Shown: positions 41,977 through 51,998, counted from the stretch's first letter. The stretch: DNA of 64,000 nt from Ureibacillus xyleni (GCF_900217795.1 NZ_OBMQ01000006.1:1-64000), one strand, 5' to 3'. Notes: generated from the sequence alone by a model not told the origin. Made by a program: numbers and translations.

Positions 41977-42774
41977 TTAGTCATTAAATAAGTTAAAGAT
42001 TCCGCCAATTCCACCTTCACCAACGTTGTTACCGCCACCTCCTTGTTTTATAGGAGCAGCTGCAAATACTTTACTTGCTAAACGGCTAAATGGTAATGAT
42101 TGAATCCAAACTGTACCAGGACCGCTTAAGGATGCAAGGAAAATACCTTCTCCACCAAATAATGCAGTTTTAATGCCACCAACTGTTTGGATATCATAAT
42201 CCACAGTTTGAGTCATTGCAACTAAACATCCAGTGTCTACAAGTAGCTTTTGACCAGGTTGTAGATCTACACGGTGAATGGCACCACCTGCATGAACGAA
42301 GGCCATACCGTCACCTTCAAGTTTTTGCATAATAAATCCTTCACCACCAAAGAAACCAGCTCCGATTTTACGTTGGAATTCCACGCCAACAGATACTCCT
42401 TTAGCAGCGGCTAAAAATGCGTCCTTTTGACAGATAATTTTTCCACCAAATTGGCTTAAATCCATTGGTATAATGCTTCCTGGATATGGAGAAGCAAAAT
42501 AAACATGGCGTTTTCCTGAACCTTCATTCGTAAACGTTGTCATGAATAAACTTTCGCCAGTAATTAAACGTTTTCCAGCGCCCATTAGTTTACCCATTAA
42601 ACCGCTACCATGGCCTTTTGATCCATCCCCAAAAATTGTTTCCATTCGAATTGCATCGTCCATCATCATCAAACTTCCTGCTTCGGCAATAACTGTTTCA
42701 CCTGGATCTAATTCTACTTCTACAAATTGCATATCATCTCCATACAATTTGTAATCGATTTCATGATTGTTCAT
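41977..42774 (-). CDS. AIM24/TIGR00266-family protein
   Basis: 265 aa, beta-rich. QFVEVELDPGETVIAEAGSL near the start, GFFGGEGFIMQKLEGDGMAF in the middle and GTVWIQSLPFSRLASKVF near the end are the repeated-domain hallmarks of the AIM24 family. No catalytic role is known. The Gly-rich tail (KQGGGGNNVGEGGIGGIFN) is usual. ATG start with TAGGAGG upstream on the minus strand. Confidence 0.9.
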   Translation of the reverse strand: MNNHEIDYKLYGDDMQFVEVELDPGETVIAEAGSLMMMDDAIRMETIFGDGSKGHGSGLMGKLMGAGKRLITGESLFMTTFTNEGSGKRHVYFASPYPGSIIPMDLSQFGGKIICQKDAFLAAAKGVSVGVEFQRKIGAGFFGGEGFIMQKLEGDGMAFVHAGGAIHRVDLQPGQKLLVDTGCLVAMTQTVDYDIQTVGGIKTALFGGEGIFLASLSGPGTVWIQSLPFSRLASKVFAAAPIKQGGGGNNVGEGGIGGIFNLFND

Positions 42775-42961
42775 ATTGGTATAACCTCCTAAAGTTACTA
42801 ATATATATATACCATTTTAAATTACGTTTTACCTCTAAAAAAAGATTCATCTTCATAATATTTAAAGAATATTAATTTTTTAGAAAAAGAGGGATTTAAA
42901 TAGAAAATGTCGAATATTAGTACAATATTATTGCAATTTCGATTAGAACAAGGAGGGTGTT

Positions 42962-44446
42962 ATGCAACTAAAAAATTATATCGACGGTAAATGGATATCG
43001 ACTGAAGGCCTTCAATATATACCAGTTGTCAATCCGGCAAATGGTGAGAAACTAGCAACGGTACCACTTTCAACAAAAAGTGAAGTAGACCAAGCAGTAG
43101 TAGCTGCAAAAAAGGCACAAAAACAATGGGCCCTTGTTCCTGCGCCAAAGCGGGCAGAATTTCTATATGAAATTGGTTTTAAATTAAAAGAAAAGAAAGA
43201 ACATCTCGCAAGAATTCTAACGAAAGAAATGGGTAAGGTGATTGAAGAAGCACGGGGTGAAGTTCAAGAAGGAATCGATATGGCATTTTATATGGCTGGT
43301 GAAGGAAGAAGGTTGTTTGGGGAAACGACCCCTTCTGAACTAGCAGATAAATTTGCAATGAGTGTGAGGGCACCTATTGGAGTGGTCGGTTTGATTACCC
43401 CTTGGAACTTCCCAATCGCTATTGCAACCTGGAAGTCATTCCCTGCAATTATTGCCGGTAATACAGTTGTATGGAAACCTTCAATTGAAACACCTTTAAT
43501 GGCATACGAAATGGCGAAGATTTTTGAAGAAGTTGGATTGCCAAATGGTGTAGCTAATGTAGTTTTTGGAACTGGGCCTAATGTTGGGTCAGCAATGGTA
43601 GAGCATCCTGATGTTAAGGTCATTTCATTTACAGGGTCAAACGCTACAGGAAGCAAGGTTGCTGAACTTGGTGGTAAGCACTTAAAGAAAGTATCCCTTG
43701 AAATGGGCGGTAAAAATGCAGTTATTGTGATGGATGATGCAAATTTACAACTTGCCGTAGAAGGAATCATTTGGAGTGCTTTTGGTACAGCAGGACAACG
43801 ATGTACAGCGTGTAGTCGTGTTATCGTTCATAAAGATGTGAAAAACGACTTAGAGGAGATGCTCGTATCTGCATTAAGTAGTTTAACAATTGGTGATGGT
43901 CTAGATCCAACCGTTAAAGTTGGACCGGTCATTAATAAAGCAGCATTAGAAAAAATTAATCATTATGTACAGATTGGAAAACGAGAAGGTGCAACATTAT
44001 TGGCAGGTGGAAAAACCTTAACAACAACGCCACCTTTTGATAAAGGGTTTTACTTTGAACCTACTATCTTTACCAATGTCAAAAATGAAATGATTATTGC
44101 ACAGGAAGAAATTTTTGGACCAGTTGTAAGTATCATTGAGGTTGCGAGTTTAGAAGAGGCAATCGAAGTGAATAACAGTGTGAAATTTGGTTTATCGAGT
44201 TCTATCTTCTCACAAGATGTTAATAAAATATTTAAAGCCCAAAGAGATTTAGATACGGGCATTGTGTATGTGAATGCTGGAACAACAGGGGCTGAAATCC
44301 ATTTACCTTTTGGGGGGACAAAAGGAACTGGAAACGGACATCGAGACTCTGGCCAAGCTGCATTAGATGTCTATACAGAGTGGAAAAGCATTTACGTCGA
44401 TTATAGTGGGAAGCTACAAAGAGCACAAATCGATACAGAAAACTAA
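42962..44446 (+). CDS. Aldehyde dehydrogenase, probable 2-aminoadipate-6-semialdehyde dehydrogenase
   Basis: 494 aa, ALDH superfamily. NAD-site TPWNFPIAIATWKSFPAI; catalytic Glu in SLEMGGKNAVIV (about 258); catalytic Cys in AGQRCTACSRVIV (about 292); late block EEIFGPVVSI. The next gene is a lysine 6-dehydrogenase, which forms allysine (piperideine-6-carboxylate), so this enzyme probably oxidises it to 2-aminoadipate. SD AAGGAGGGTGTT before ATG. First gene of a three-gene operon; the next ATG is 21 bases past its stop. Confidence 0.87.
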   Translation: MQLKNYIDGKWISTEGLQYIPVVNPANGEKLATVPLSTKSEVDQAVVAAKKAQKQWALVPAPKRAEFLYEIGFKLKEKKEHLARILTKEMGKVIEEARGEVQEGIDMAFYMAGEGRRLFGETTPSELADKFAMSVRAPIGVVGLITPWNFPIAIATWKSFPAIIAGNTVVWKPSIETPLMAYEMAKIFEEVGLPNGVANVVFGTGPNVGSAMVEHPDVKVISFTGSNATGSKVAELGGKHLKKVSLEMGGKNAVIVMDDANLQLAVEGIIWSAFGTAGQRCTACSRVIVHKDVKNDLEEMLVSALSSLTIGDGLDPTVKVGPVINKAALEKINHYVQIGKREGATLLAGGKTLTTTPPFDKGFYFEPTIFTNVKNEMIIAQEEIFGPVVSIIEVASLEEAIEVNNSVKFGLSSSIFSQDVNKIFKAQRDLDTGIVYVNAGTTGAEIHLPFGGTKGTGNGHRDSGQAALDVYTEWKSIYVDYSGKLQRAQIDTEN

Positions 44447-44467
44447 ACATAAAAGGGGATGTGTGTG

Positions 44468-45637
44468 ATGAAAGTTGTAGTGTTAGGTGCTGGCTTAATG
44501 GGGAAAGAAGTTGCACGAGACTTATCAGCTAGCGACAAAGTAGAAAAAATCTATCTAGCAGATTTAGATACTGATACGGCGCAAGCATTTGTGGATTCTT
44601 TAAATACATCGAGAGTAGAAGTGTTGAAACTTGATGCTAAAAACGATGAAGAATTACGAAGTGTAATGGCTAAAGGGGACGTAACAGTAAATGCGCTTTT
44701 CTATGAATTTAATAAAAAAGTTGCGAAAGCTGCTATTGATGTAGGTGTTCATTCTGTTGACTTAGGAGGACATATCGGTAATGTAACAGAAGATGTCCTA
44801 ACATTACACGAAGAAGCGAAGCTAAAAGGAATAACGATCATCCCAGATCTAGGTGTTGCTCCTGGAATGGTTAATATTTTAGCAGGGTTTGGTGCTTCAA
44901 AATTAGATTCAGTTGAGTCGATTAAGCTATATGTTGGAGGTATTCCTACAAAACCAGAACCACCGCTAAACTATACTCGAGTATTCTCGTTAGAAGGAGT
45001 GTTCGACCATTATACAGAACCTTCCAAAGTAATTCAGGATGGAAAATTAACAGAAGTTAAATCTCTTTCCGGAGTTGAACCAATTTACTTTAACGAATTT
45101 GGCGTATTGGAGGCGTTCTACACGTCAGGTGGAATTTCCACACTGTACAAAACATTCCCTAATGTAAAAACGTTAGAATATAAAACAATTCGTTATAAAG
45201 GGCATGCAGAAAAGTTTGAACTACTAGCAGAATTAGGCTTCTTTGACAAAGAGAATAAAGTTGAAATTGATGGCAACGAAGTAAAGGTTCGTGATGTTGT
45301 ACGAGAAGCGTTAAAGAAAAAATTATACCTAGGTGACAAACAAGATGCTGTCTTACTTCGTGTCATCGTTTCAGGAGAGAAATCTGGAGATCAAGTAACA
45401 TATGAATATGAAATGAATATTAAACGAGAAGACACATCCTCTATGACAGCGATGGCACGTGCTACAGCATGTACAATTGCCGCTGTAGCAGTAATGCTTG
45501 GAAGTGGAATCATTACTGAAAGAGGAGTATTCCCACCAGAATCAATTGTGCCAGGTAACGAATATATCGATAAAATGGCAAAACGTAATGTCGTAATTAA
45601 AGAAACATCTCACCGTTCATCAATTGTGAAATGGTAA
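44468..45637 (+). CDS. L-lysine 6-dehydrogenase (saccharopine dehydrogenase family)
   Basis: 389 aa from ATG 44468; GTG 44459 overlaps the SD AAGGGGATG. Rossmann start VVVLGAGLMGKEVARDL binds NAD. VNALFYEFNKKVAKAAIDVG, SVDLGGHIGNVT, IIPDLGVAPGMVNILAGFGA, YKTIRYKGHAEKF and TAMARATACTIAAVAVMLG match my memory of Geobacillus lysine 6-dehydrogenase (EC 1.4.1.18). It deaminates the epsilon amino group of lysine. Adjacent ALDH and acyl-CoA dehydrogenase genes support a lysine breakdown role. The following gene begins 10 bases after its stop. Confidence 0.88.
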   Translation: MKVVVLGAGLMGKEVARDLSASDKVEKIYLADLDTDTAQAFVDSLNTSRVEVLKLDAKNDEELRSVMAKGDVTVNALFYEFNKKVAKAAIDVGVHSVDLGGHIGNVTEDVLTLHEEAKLKGITIIPDLGVAPGMVNILAGFGASKLDSVESIKLYVGGIPTKPEPPLNYTRVFSLEGVFDHYTEPSKVIQDGKLTEVKSLSGVEPIYFNEFGVLEAFYTSGGISTLYKTFPNVKTLEYKTIRYKGHAEKFELLAELGFFDKENKVEIDGNEVKVRDVVREALKKKLYLGDKQDAVLLRVIVSGEKSGDQVTYEYEMNIKREDTSSMTAMARATACTIAAVAVMLGSGIITERGVFPPESIVPGNEYIDKMAKRNVVIKETSHRSSIVKW

Positions 45638-45647
45638 GGTGATTCAT

Positions 45648-46838
45648 ATGAACTTTGATTTCTCAGAAGAACAACAGCTTTTGCGAAAAACAGTTCGCCA
45701 ATTTGTTGATGCTGAAATAATGCCTCATATTGCAAAATGGGATGCTCAAGGTGGGTTTGATCCAGCTATTTGGAAACGGTTAGCATCTTTAGGCTTAATG
45801 GGCGTTTGTATTCCCGAAAAGTATGGTGGAGCAGGTATGGATTATAATAGTTTAGCTATTGTCTGTGAAGAGCTTGAACGGGGGGATACTGCCTTTCGAA
45901 CTGCTGTTTCTGTTCATACTGGATTAAACTCCATGACGTTATTGCAATGGGGAACAGAGGAGCAAAAACAAAAATATTTAATTCCACAAGCGCGTGGTGA
46001 GAAAATCGGAGCCTTTGGTTTAACTGAGCCAGGAGCAGGTTCTGATGTAGCTGCAATTGACTCTTTTGCAAAGCTCGAGGGTGATGTGTATATATTAAAT
46101 GGACAGAAAACGTGGATTTCGCTTTGTGATGTAGCGGATCATTTTATCGTCTTTGCCTATACAGATAAATCGAAAAAGCACCACGGAATATCTGCTTTTA
46201 TCGTCGAACGAACAATGCCTGGCTTTTCATCAAAAGCTATCAAAGGAAAATACGGCATTCGTGCAGGGAATACAGGAGAACTCTTCTTTGATGATGTAAA
46301 AATACCAATAGAAAACCGTCTTGGAGAAGAGGGAGAAGGCTTTAAAATTGCCATGTCTGCATTAGATAATGGTCGCTTTACAGTTGCTGCTGGTGCGGTC
46401 GGACTTATTCAAGCTTGTCTTGAAGCGAGCGTAAAATATTGTAAAGAACGAAAAACATTTGGAAAGCCGATTGGGGATCATCAGCTTGTCGGACAAATGA
46501 TTGCCAATATGGAAGCCGGTTATCAAATGAGTAGGCTACTCGTTTATCGCGTGGGAGAATTAAAAAACAAAGGGGTTCGAAATACACGCGAAACGTCATT
46601 AGCGAAATGGCAAGCATGTGATTTTGCAAACAAAGCCGCAGATGATGCAGTGCAAATCCATGGTGCTTATGGTTACTCAGATGAATATCCTGTTGCTCGC
46701 TATTTAAGGAACTCAAAAGCACCTGTCATATACGAAGGTACTCGAGAAATTCATACAATTATGCAGGCCGATTATGTATTAGGTAAACGTCACGATAAGC
46801 CGTTATCCAAGATGTTACCAAAATGGCCATTTGAATAG
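45648..46838 (+). CDS. Acyl-CoA dehydrogenase, possibly glutaryl-CoA dehydrogenase
   Basis: 396 aa from ATG 45648 (AAGGTGAT in front; GTG 45639 is in the SD). FAD flavoprotein with GAFGLTEPGAGSDVAAI, LNGQKTWISLCDVAD, AVQIHGAYGYSDEYPVARYL and catalytic Glu in IYEGTREIHTIMQADYVLG (about 370). It comes after aldehyde dehydrogenase and lysine 6-dehydrogenase; lysine breakdown by 2-aminoadipate ends in glutaryl-CoA, so that is the best substrate guess, though sequence alone does not exclude other short acyl-CoAs. Last gene of the operon. Confidence 0.85.
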   Translation: MNFDFSEEQQLLRKTVRQFVDAEIMPHIAKWDAQGGFDPAIWKRLASLGLMGVCIPEKYGGAGMDYNSLAIVCEELERGDTAFRTAVSVHTGLNSMTLLQWGTEEQKQKYLIPQARGEKIGAFGLTEPGAGSDVAAIDSFAKLEGDVYILNGQKTWISLCDVADHFIVFAYTDKSKKHHGISAFIVERTMPGFSSKAIKGKYGIRAGNTGELFFDDVKIPIENRLGEEGEGFKIAMSALDNGRFTVAAGAVGLIQACLEASVKYCKERKTFGKPIGDHQLVGQMIANMEAGYQMSRLLVYRVGELKNKGVRNTRETSLAKWQACDFANKAADDAVQIHGAYGYSDEYPVARYLRNSKAPVIYEGTREIHTIMQADYVLGKRHDKPLSKMLPKWPFE

Positions 46839-46851
46839 AGAGAAGTGTTAA

Positions 46852-46884
46852 ACGTGGAGAATAAGGGGTTCTCCACGTTTTTTT
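46852..46884 (+). terminator. Terminator of the lysine-degradation operon
   Basis: ACGTGGAGAA (46852-46861) / TTCTCCACGT (46869-46878) then TTTTTT. Confidence 0.92.
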
Positions 46885-46983
46885 GCTGTTTGGGGAGCTT
46901 CTAAAGAAATTTTTTAAATAATGAAACGAAATAGTTCTTAACAAGTCTAATGCATTAAAGAACAGAAAAAGGAGCGAAGAACC

Positions 46984-49119
46984 ATGAAGGGAAGGCATTA
47001 TGCAGGGGGAATTTTTTTACTAGTCGTCATTTTAGTTGCAAGTTCTCTATTGTTTTTTGGGAAGAAAGTTGAAGTAAATGCGGCATCCACAGTTCTTGTC
47101 AATCAACCATACATTGTCCATTTATCGCAATCGCTTGAAAAGGACAGTGTAAAAAAGGGGGATATTTACGTAAAAAATGGAAAAGGTCAAAAAGTTGAAG
47201 CTTCTATATCACTACATGAAAATCGACAATCTTTATCGATAGTTAACACAAAAACAGGAAACTATGTGCTGCATGTAGAAAAGAATGCCTTTGAAAAATC
47301 AACAACGAAGACAAAAACGCAGAAAATTGAATACACAGTAATTGAAAAAATTGAACAATTGCAATCAATTAAAGATCTTGAAAATTTCTTTAAGGTAGCA
47401 TTATCTCGAGAAAAACGGAATATCGAAAAAGCTGAAACAACAATGGCTGAAGAAAGCTCTAATGTAGCTGCAGACAAAGCCAGTGGAGAACCAAATCACT
47501 CCACAACAAATAACCAAGTTGAAGATATTGAAGAAGGGGACATTGTTGTTACAGATGGCCGCTATATTTATTCAATAATTGAAAATGAAATCGTTATTAC
47601 GGATGCTAAAAATCCAAAATCAATGAAAGTTGCTCATAAAATTTCATTAGAGAAAAATAGTTATCCAACACAATTAATGATGAAGGGAAATACACTCATC
47701 GTTATTTTAGACCAATATATTGAGATGAAGAAAAAAGACTATATCTCAAGCATTAATATGACAAAAGCTGCTTTTTATGATGTAAAAGATGCTCATAATC
47801 CAAAATTAATAAGGGAAGTTGCTCAAGACGGATATATGAATGGTGTTCGTTTAACAAATGGTATTCTCTATATCGTTACAAATAAAACACCGGACTACTG
47901 GATCATGGCAGAGAGAGAAGATGTTGAGTTACGTCCGTACGTATACGATAGTGCGGAAAGTAAATCAATTAAACCAATGGATATAAAACAATTATCCATC
48001 TTACCAGGCTCGATGGAACCAAGCTATACGATTATCTCTGCAATAGATGTAAATAATTTTGAAAAGAGTGAGGTAAAAACAAAAGGATTTTTAGGTGGAA
48101 GTTCAACTCTGTATATGTCTAAAGATGCTTTATATTTAACAGCCTTTAATTATTTACCAGCAACTTTTGAATCTTCCAAAATGATTTCAACTGATATGGC
48201 TATTCTTCCTATGGCTAGTGACACAGATATTTATAAATTTGATATTGATGGGACGAATGTTAAATTAGCAGGTACAACAACGATAAAGGGGAATTTACTC
48301 AACCAATTTTCAATGGATGAGCACAATGGCTATTTCCGAGTTGCGGTTACGGAAGGGAATAATTGGGGTATGGTTGAGCAAGTTTCTAAAAATCATTTAT
48401 TAATATTTAACAAGAAAATGGAGAAGGTTGGGGAAGTGAGAGATTTAGCAAAAGGAGAAAAAATATACTCTGTTCGTTTTATGGGCGATAAGGCATATAT
48501 CGTAACCTTTAAACAAGTGGATCCACTTTTTGTAATTGACTTAGAACAACCGGAGAACCCTAAAGTGTTAGGAGAGTTAAAAATTCCTGGTTTCAGTAAT
48601 TACCTACATCCATTAGACGAAAACCATTTAATTGGATTTGGTTATGAAACGGAATCAAGAGTGGATAGTTTCTCAAAAGAGCCAATCGTAACAACAACTG
48701 GAATGAAGATATCTCTATTCGATGTTAGTGATTTCTCAAATCCAAAAGAGCAAGATACGGTTACAATAGGCGGCCGTGGAACGTATTCGGACATTCAATA
48801 TAACCATAAAGCATTATTTAGAAATGCAGCCTTAAATTATTACGGATTCCCTGTAACGATTTATGAAGCAAAGGGTGATTATGAGATTGCTTATAAAGGA
48901 ACAGGAGCTTTAGTTTATGAAATTACTGCTGAAAAGGGTATACAATTAAAAGGGAATCTTATAAAAAATGCTCAAAAAGGAGAGCAATACGAAGACTATA
49001 ATTCAATGATTACACGTCTACTTTATATAGATAATACTTTATATACAATTTCACCAAAAGAAGTAAACAGTTATGATTTACAAAACTTTAAAGCGCTTGG
49101 AAATGTGAAGCTAAAATAA
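46984..49119 (+). CDS. Exported beta-propeller domain protein
   Basis: 711 aa. N-terminal hydrophobic segment (about 8-25) acts as signal anchor. Residues 30-130 hold a small Ig-like (SbsA type) module; about 175 onward matches the Beta_propel family: VEDIEEGDIVVTDGRYIYSI, then repeated blade-like blocks with YDVKDAHNPKLIREV and FDVSDFSNPKEQ pattern. Function unknown; surface location is inferred from the anchor. SD AAGGAGCG. It is monocistronic and shares a two-way terminator with the deacetylase gene. Confidence 0.85.
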   Translation: MKGRHYAGGIFLLVVILVASSLLFFGKKVEVNAASTVLVNQPYIVHLSQSLEKDSVKKGDIYVKNGKGQKVEASISLHENRQSLSIVNTKTGNYVLHVEKNAFEKSTTKTKTQKIEYTVIEKIEQLQSIKDLENFFKVALSREKRNIEKAETTMAEESSNVAADKASGEPNHSTTNNQVEDIEEGDIVVTDGRYIYSIIENEIVITDAKNPKSMKVAHKISLEKNSYPTQLMMKGNTLIVILDQYIEMKKKDYISSINMTKAAFYDVKDAHNPKLIREVAQDGYMNGVRLTNGILYIVTNKTPDYWIMAEREDVELRPYVYDSAESKSIKPMDIKQLSILPGSMEPSYTIISAIDVNNFEKSEVKTKGFLGGSSTLYMSKDALYLTAFNYLPATFESSKMISTDMAILPMASDTDIYKFDIDGTNVKLAGTTTIKGNLLNQFSMDEHNGYFRVAVTEGNNWGMVEQVSKNHLLIFNKKMEKVGEVRDLAKGEKIYSVRFMGDKAYIVTFKQVDPLFVIDLEQPENPKVLGELKIPGFSNYLHPLDENHLIGFGYETESRVDSFSKEPIVTTTGMKISLFDVSDFSNPKEQDTVTIGGRGTYSDIQYNHKALFRNAALNYYGFPVTIYEAKGDYEIAYKGTGALVYEITAEKGIQLKGNLIKNAQKGEQYEDYNSMITRLLYIDNTLYTISPKEVNSYDLQNFKALGNVKLK

Positions 49120-49123
49120 ATTG

Positions 49124-49160
49124 AAGCCGAATTGCTATAGATGGCAATTCGGCTTTATTA
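49124..49160. terminator. Bidirectional terminator between propeller and deacetylase genes
   Basis: AAGCCGAATTGC (49124-49135) / GCAATTCGGCTT (49144-49155), a perfect 12-bp stem; TTATTA follows on the plus strand. Confidence 0.75.
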
Positions 49161-49171
49161 GTGTTAAACAT

Positions 49172-50593
49172 TTACTTTTGACTAGCTAATATTTCGCTAA
49201 CAGTTACACATTCATAACCTTCTTTTTGTAAATAAGCTAAAACGCTATCTAAGCCATCAGCTGTTGATTGATGAATGTCATGCATTAAAATGATGGCATT
49301 GTTGTGTAGGTTTTTCTTTACCATTGGTAGTAATTTGTTTGCATTTCGTTGTTTCCAATCCAACGTATCAATCGTCCACATTACAACGGGTACATCGATT
49401 ACATCGGTTACGCGTTTATTTTTAGCGCCATATGGAGGGCGGAATACTGTTGGATATTGACCAATAGCTTTGTAAATTGAGTTGTCAGTTGAAGTAATCT
49501 GTGATTCTACTTGTTTCGAAGTTAGGCTAGTAAGTTTTGGATGGTTCCAAGTATGGTTACCAATTTCGTGACCACTATTATAAATATCTTTTACTAGTTT
49601 CGTATTGTTAGGCACACGACGACCTACCATAAAGAAAGTGGCTTTTGCATCGTATTTTTTTAGTGTATTTAATATTTGTCTTGTAATTTTTTCGTGTGGA
49701 CCATCATCAAATGTTAATGCAACACGTTTTCCTGTTCCGGACGGTTTAACGGGAATAATCGTTTCTTTACTCAGTGTTACCGTTTTAAAGGAATCTTCTA
49801 ATATTGGATTTAAGTAAGATAAAGGGACGATAACAGTTGGTGCACCTGCTAAAGGATCTGCAATTTCACCACTATTAAAATAAACAACTAATCGATCGTT
49901 AATAATAGCTAAACGTTTATAGTTTTTCCAATAGGGATCTGTACTCTTGTTAAGTTTTTCAGTATAGGTACTCTTGTTTAAATTTTTAGTAAGCTGATTT
50001 TTCACGTACTTTGCAAAAACTTCTAAATTCTCAGTCTTTTGATCGAATAATTGATATGCGGTAACCAATTCTCCTGTATGTTTATTGAATAGATATGTTT
50101 GATATGTAATGTCATAGTTAGCTTGATCTACTGTTAATTTGTTCTTCAAAACAACCGAGTAGTAGTTTTTATTATGTTCATTAATGTCCAAAAATAACTG
50201 GTATTTACCGGCCGCATCGCTATCAGGATGAGCATTTTTATAAAGTCGAACCGCATTAAAATAGTTTTCTTTTGATTTTGTTATGTATTGTGAGATTTCT
50301 TTGTTAACATGTTCGAATTTAGTTTTAGGGTAGTAAAGTGAGTAAGGCATTGTTGGATCTTCGGAAGTCTCAGTTACAATTTGTATGTCATTATATTCCG
50401 ATTTCGTTTCAGACAAAAGTTTTTGTGTATCATTGACGATTTCACCTTTTGTTTTAGCAGAAATGGTACTCTGAAACTTAGAATCTCCGTTTGTAAAAAT
50501 AAATATTCCAATTAAAACTGTGAGTGTAAAGATTGAGCTAACCAGCACATAATCTACCCACGAACGACGCTTTTCTTGACGATCGTTATTCAA
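49172..50593 (-). CDS. pdaC: Polysaccharide deacetylase, PdaC-like
   Basis: 473 aa, close to B. subtilis PdaC. N-terminal TM about 17-35; residues ~70-290 correspond to the DUF4163/DUF3298 pair; NodB domain from about 295 with ALTFDDGPHEKITRQIL (catalytic base Asp, metal Asp), GHEIGNHTWNHPKLTSL (metal His pair), FRPPYGAKNKRV and LMHDIHQSTADGL (catalytic His). It removes acetyl groups from peptidoglycan at the cell surface, giving lysozyme tolerance in relatives. TTG start with SD AAAGGAG. Monocistronic. Confidence 0.9.
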   Translation of the reverse strand: MNNDRQEKRRSWVDYVLVSSIFTLTVLIGIFIFTNGDSKFQSTISAKTKGEIVNDTQKLLSETKSEYNDIQIVTETSEDPTMPYSLYYPKTKFEHVNKEISQYITKSKENYFNAVRLYKNAHPDSDAAGKYQLFLDINEHNKNYYSVVLKNKLTVDQANYDITYQTYLFNKHTGELVTAYQLFDQKTENLEVFAKYVKNQLTKNLNKSTYTEKLNKSTDPYWKNYKRLAIINDRLVVYFNSGEIADPLAGAPTVIVPLSYLNPILEDSFKTVTLSKETIIPVKPSGTGKRVALTFDDGPHEKITRQILNTLKKYDAKATFFMVGRRVPNNTKLVKDIYNSGHEIGNHTWNHPKLTSLTSKQVESQITSTDNSIYKAIGQYPTVFRPPYGAKNKRVTDVIDVPVVMWTIDTLDWKQRNANKLLPMVKKNLHNNAIILMHDIHQSTADGLDSVLAYLQKEGYECVTVSEILASQK

Positions 50594-50724
50594 CGAAACT
50601 ACACTCCTTTGTAATATTGTTGCCAGAATTCCTACACTTAATTAAAATTGAGAAAAGTATGTAATGAGATTTACATTTCTGTTCGATAATATGAGCATGG
50701 AGAAAAAAGGAGATTAGCGCACGC

Positions 50725-51477
50725 ATGGAAATCAAAGAACAGAATTATGAAATGGCACTCGACACTTTTTTGCTTGCAGGCAAAATTATGATGGAAAGCG
50801 GTGCGGAAACGTATCGAGTAGAAGATACAATGCTCCGAATGGCTCGCTCCCAATCAATCGAGGATGCGCAAAGTTATGTAACACCAACAGGGATTATCCT
50901 ATCACTGGGTAGAAGGCAAATTACAAAAATCACTTCTATTTCAACTAGGATTACGGATTTACACAAAATTGCCAAAGTGAACAGCATTTCTCGTAAGCTT
51001 TCAACTAAAATAATAACATTAGAAGAGGCTTATGACGAGTTGCGAAAGATACAAAAAACAAATTATTTTTTGCCGATACATCTTCAAATTTTAGCTGCTG
51101 CTATTGCCAGTAGCTGTTTTATGGTTTTATTTGATGGATTGTGGTCTGACATACCTGCTGCCTTTATTGCGGGGGGAGTAGGATACTTTGTAGTACTAAT
51201 CATACAGGATATGACAAAGGTTAAGTTTTTTTCAGAATTTTTTGCTTCCCTCGTAATAGGATTCCTTGCTTCTCTTGCTGTACATTTCGGATTAGGAACT
51301 GAAATGGATAAAATTATTGTTGGAAGTGTAATGCCTCTTGTTCCGGGGGTACTAATTACAAATGCAGTACGTGATTTAATGGCGGGACATTTTACTGCAG
51401 GAATAGCAAAAGGCACCGAAGCATTTCTTACTGCATTTGCAATCGGTTCAGGAATTGCAATTGTGGTGGCATTTTAA
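50725..51477 (+). CDS. Threonine/serine exporter, ThrE N-terminal half
   Basis: 250 aa. A cytosolic lead (1-110) with GKIMMESGAETYRVEDTMLR and SYVTPTGIILS, typical of the ThrE-1 domain, then about five helices with FFASLVIGFLAS and VPGVLITNAVRDLMAGHF. Works with the ThrE-2 protein encoded next to export threonine and serine. SD AAAGGAG 13 bases before ATG, a long gap. The next gene begins 12 bases after its stop. Confidence 0.9.
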   Translation: MEIKEQNYEMALDTFLLAGKIMMESGAETYRVEDTMLRMARSQSIEDAQSYVTPTGIILSLGRRQITKITSISTRITDLHKIAKVNSISRKLSTKIITLEEAYDELRKIQKTNYFLPIHLQILAAAIASSCFMVLFDGLWSDIPAAFIAGGVGYFVVLIIQDMTKVKFFSEFFASLVIGFLASLAVHFGLGTEMDKIIVGSVMPLVPGVLITNAVRDLMAGHFTAGIAKGTEAFLTAFAIGSGIAIVVAF

Positions 51478-51489
51478 GGAGATGTTCCA

Positions 51490-51984
51490 ATGGAGATTAT
51501 TCTACAACTAATATTTAGTTTTATCTTTACAGCATGTTTTGGTGTTATTTTCAACGCTCCGACTAAAGCGATTCCTTACTGTGGGTTGGTAGGGTCAATA
51601 GGGTGGTTAGTATACTATGTACTGATGGATTATGGAGTAACAGAAGTGCAATCATCTTTCTTAGGAGCATTTGTTATAGCGATTGTTGCTCAAATTTTTG
51701 CTCGCCGATTTAAAATGCCTATGATTATTTTTAACGTATCAGGTATTATACCTCTCGTTCCGGGTGGTATTGCTTATAATACTATGCGAAACATAGTTGA
51801 ATTAGACTATAACCTAGGGATTCAAAACGGAATGAGGGCATTTATGATCTCAGGTGCAATTGCTATGGGGCTCGTATTTGCAGAAGTAATTATTCAATTA
51901 GTAATGCGTATGTTTAATAAAGGCAAAACGTCCATGCAAACATATGCAAGGGCAAAAAGAAGACAAAAAGGGGACTTCTCATAA
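51490..51984 (+). CDS. Threonine/serine exporter, ThrE C-terminal half (DUF3815)
   Basis: 164 aa, about four to five helices: FIFTACFGVIFNAPTKAIPY at the start and SGIIPLVPGGIAYNTMRNIV in the centre are typical of the ThrE-2 partner. The two genes together equal a full-length ThrE split in two, the usual Firmicute form. SD AAGGAG before ATG 51490. Basic C-terminal tail (ARAKRRQKG). Confidence 0.9.
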   Translation: MEIILQLIFSFIFTACFGVIFNAPTKAIPYCGLVGSIGWLVYYVLMDYGVTEVQSSFLGAFVIAIVAQIFARRFKMPMIIFNVSGIIPLVPGGIAYNTMRNIVELDYNLGIQNGMRAFMISGAIAMGLVFAEVIIQLVMRMFNKGKTSMQTYARAKRRQKGDFS

Positions 51985-51998
51985 ATGGGAAGTCCCTT
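51968..51998 (+). terminator. Terminator of the split ThrE operon
   Basis: AAGGGGACTTC (51968-51978) / GGAAGTCCCTT (51988-51998) with one mismatch; TAATTTG follows. The upstream arm lies in the last codons of the gene. Confidence 0.8.
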
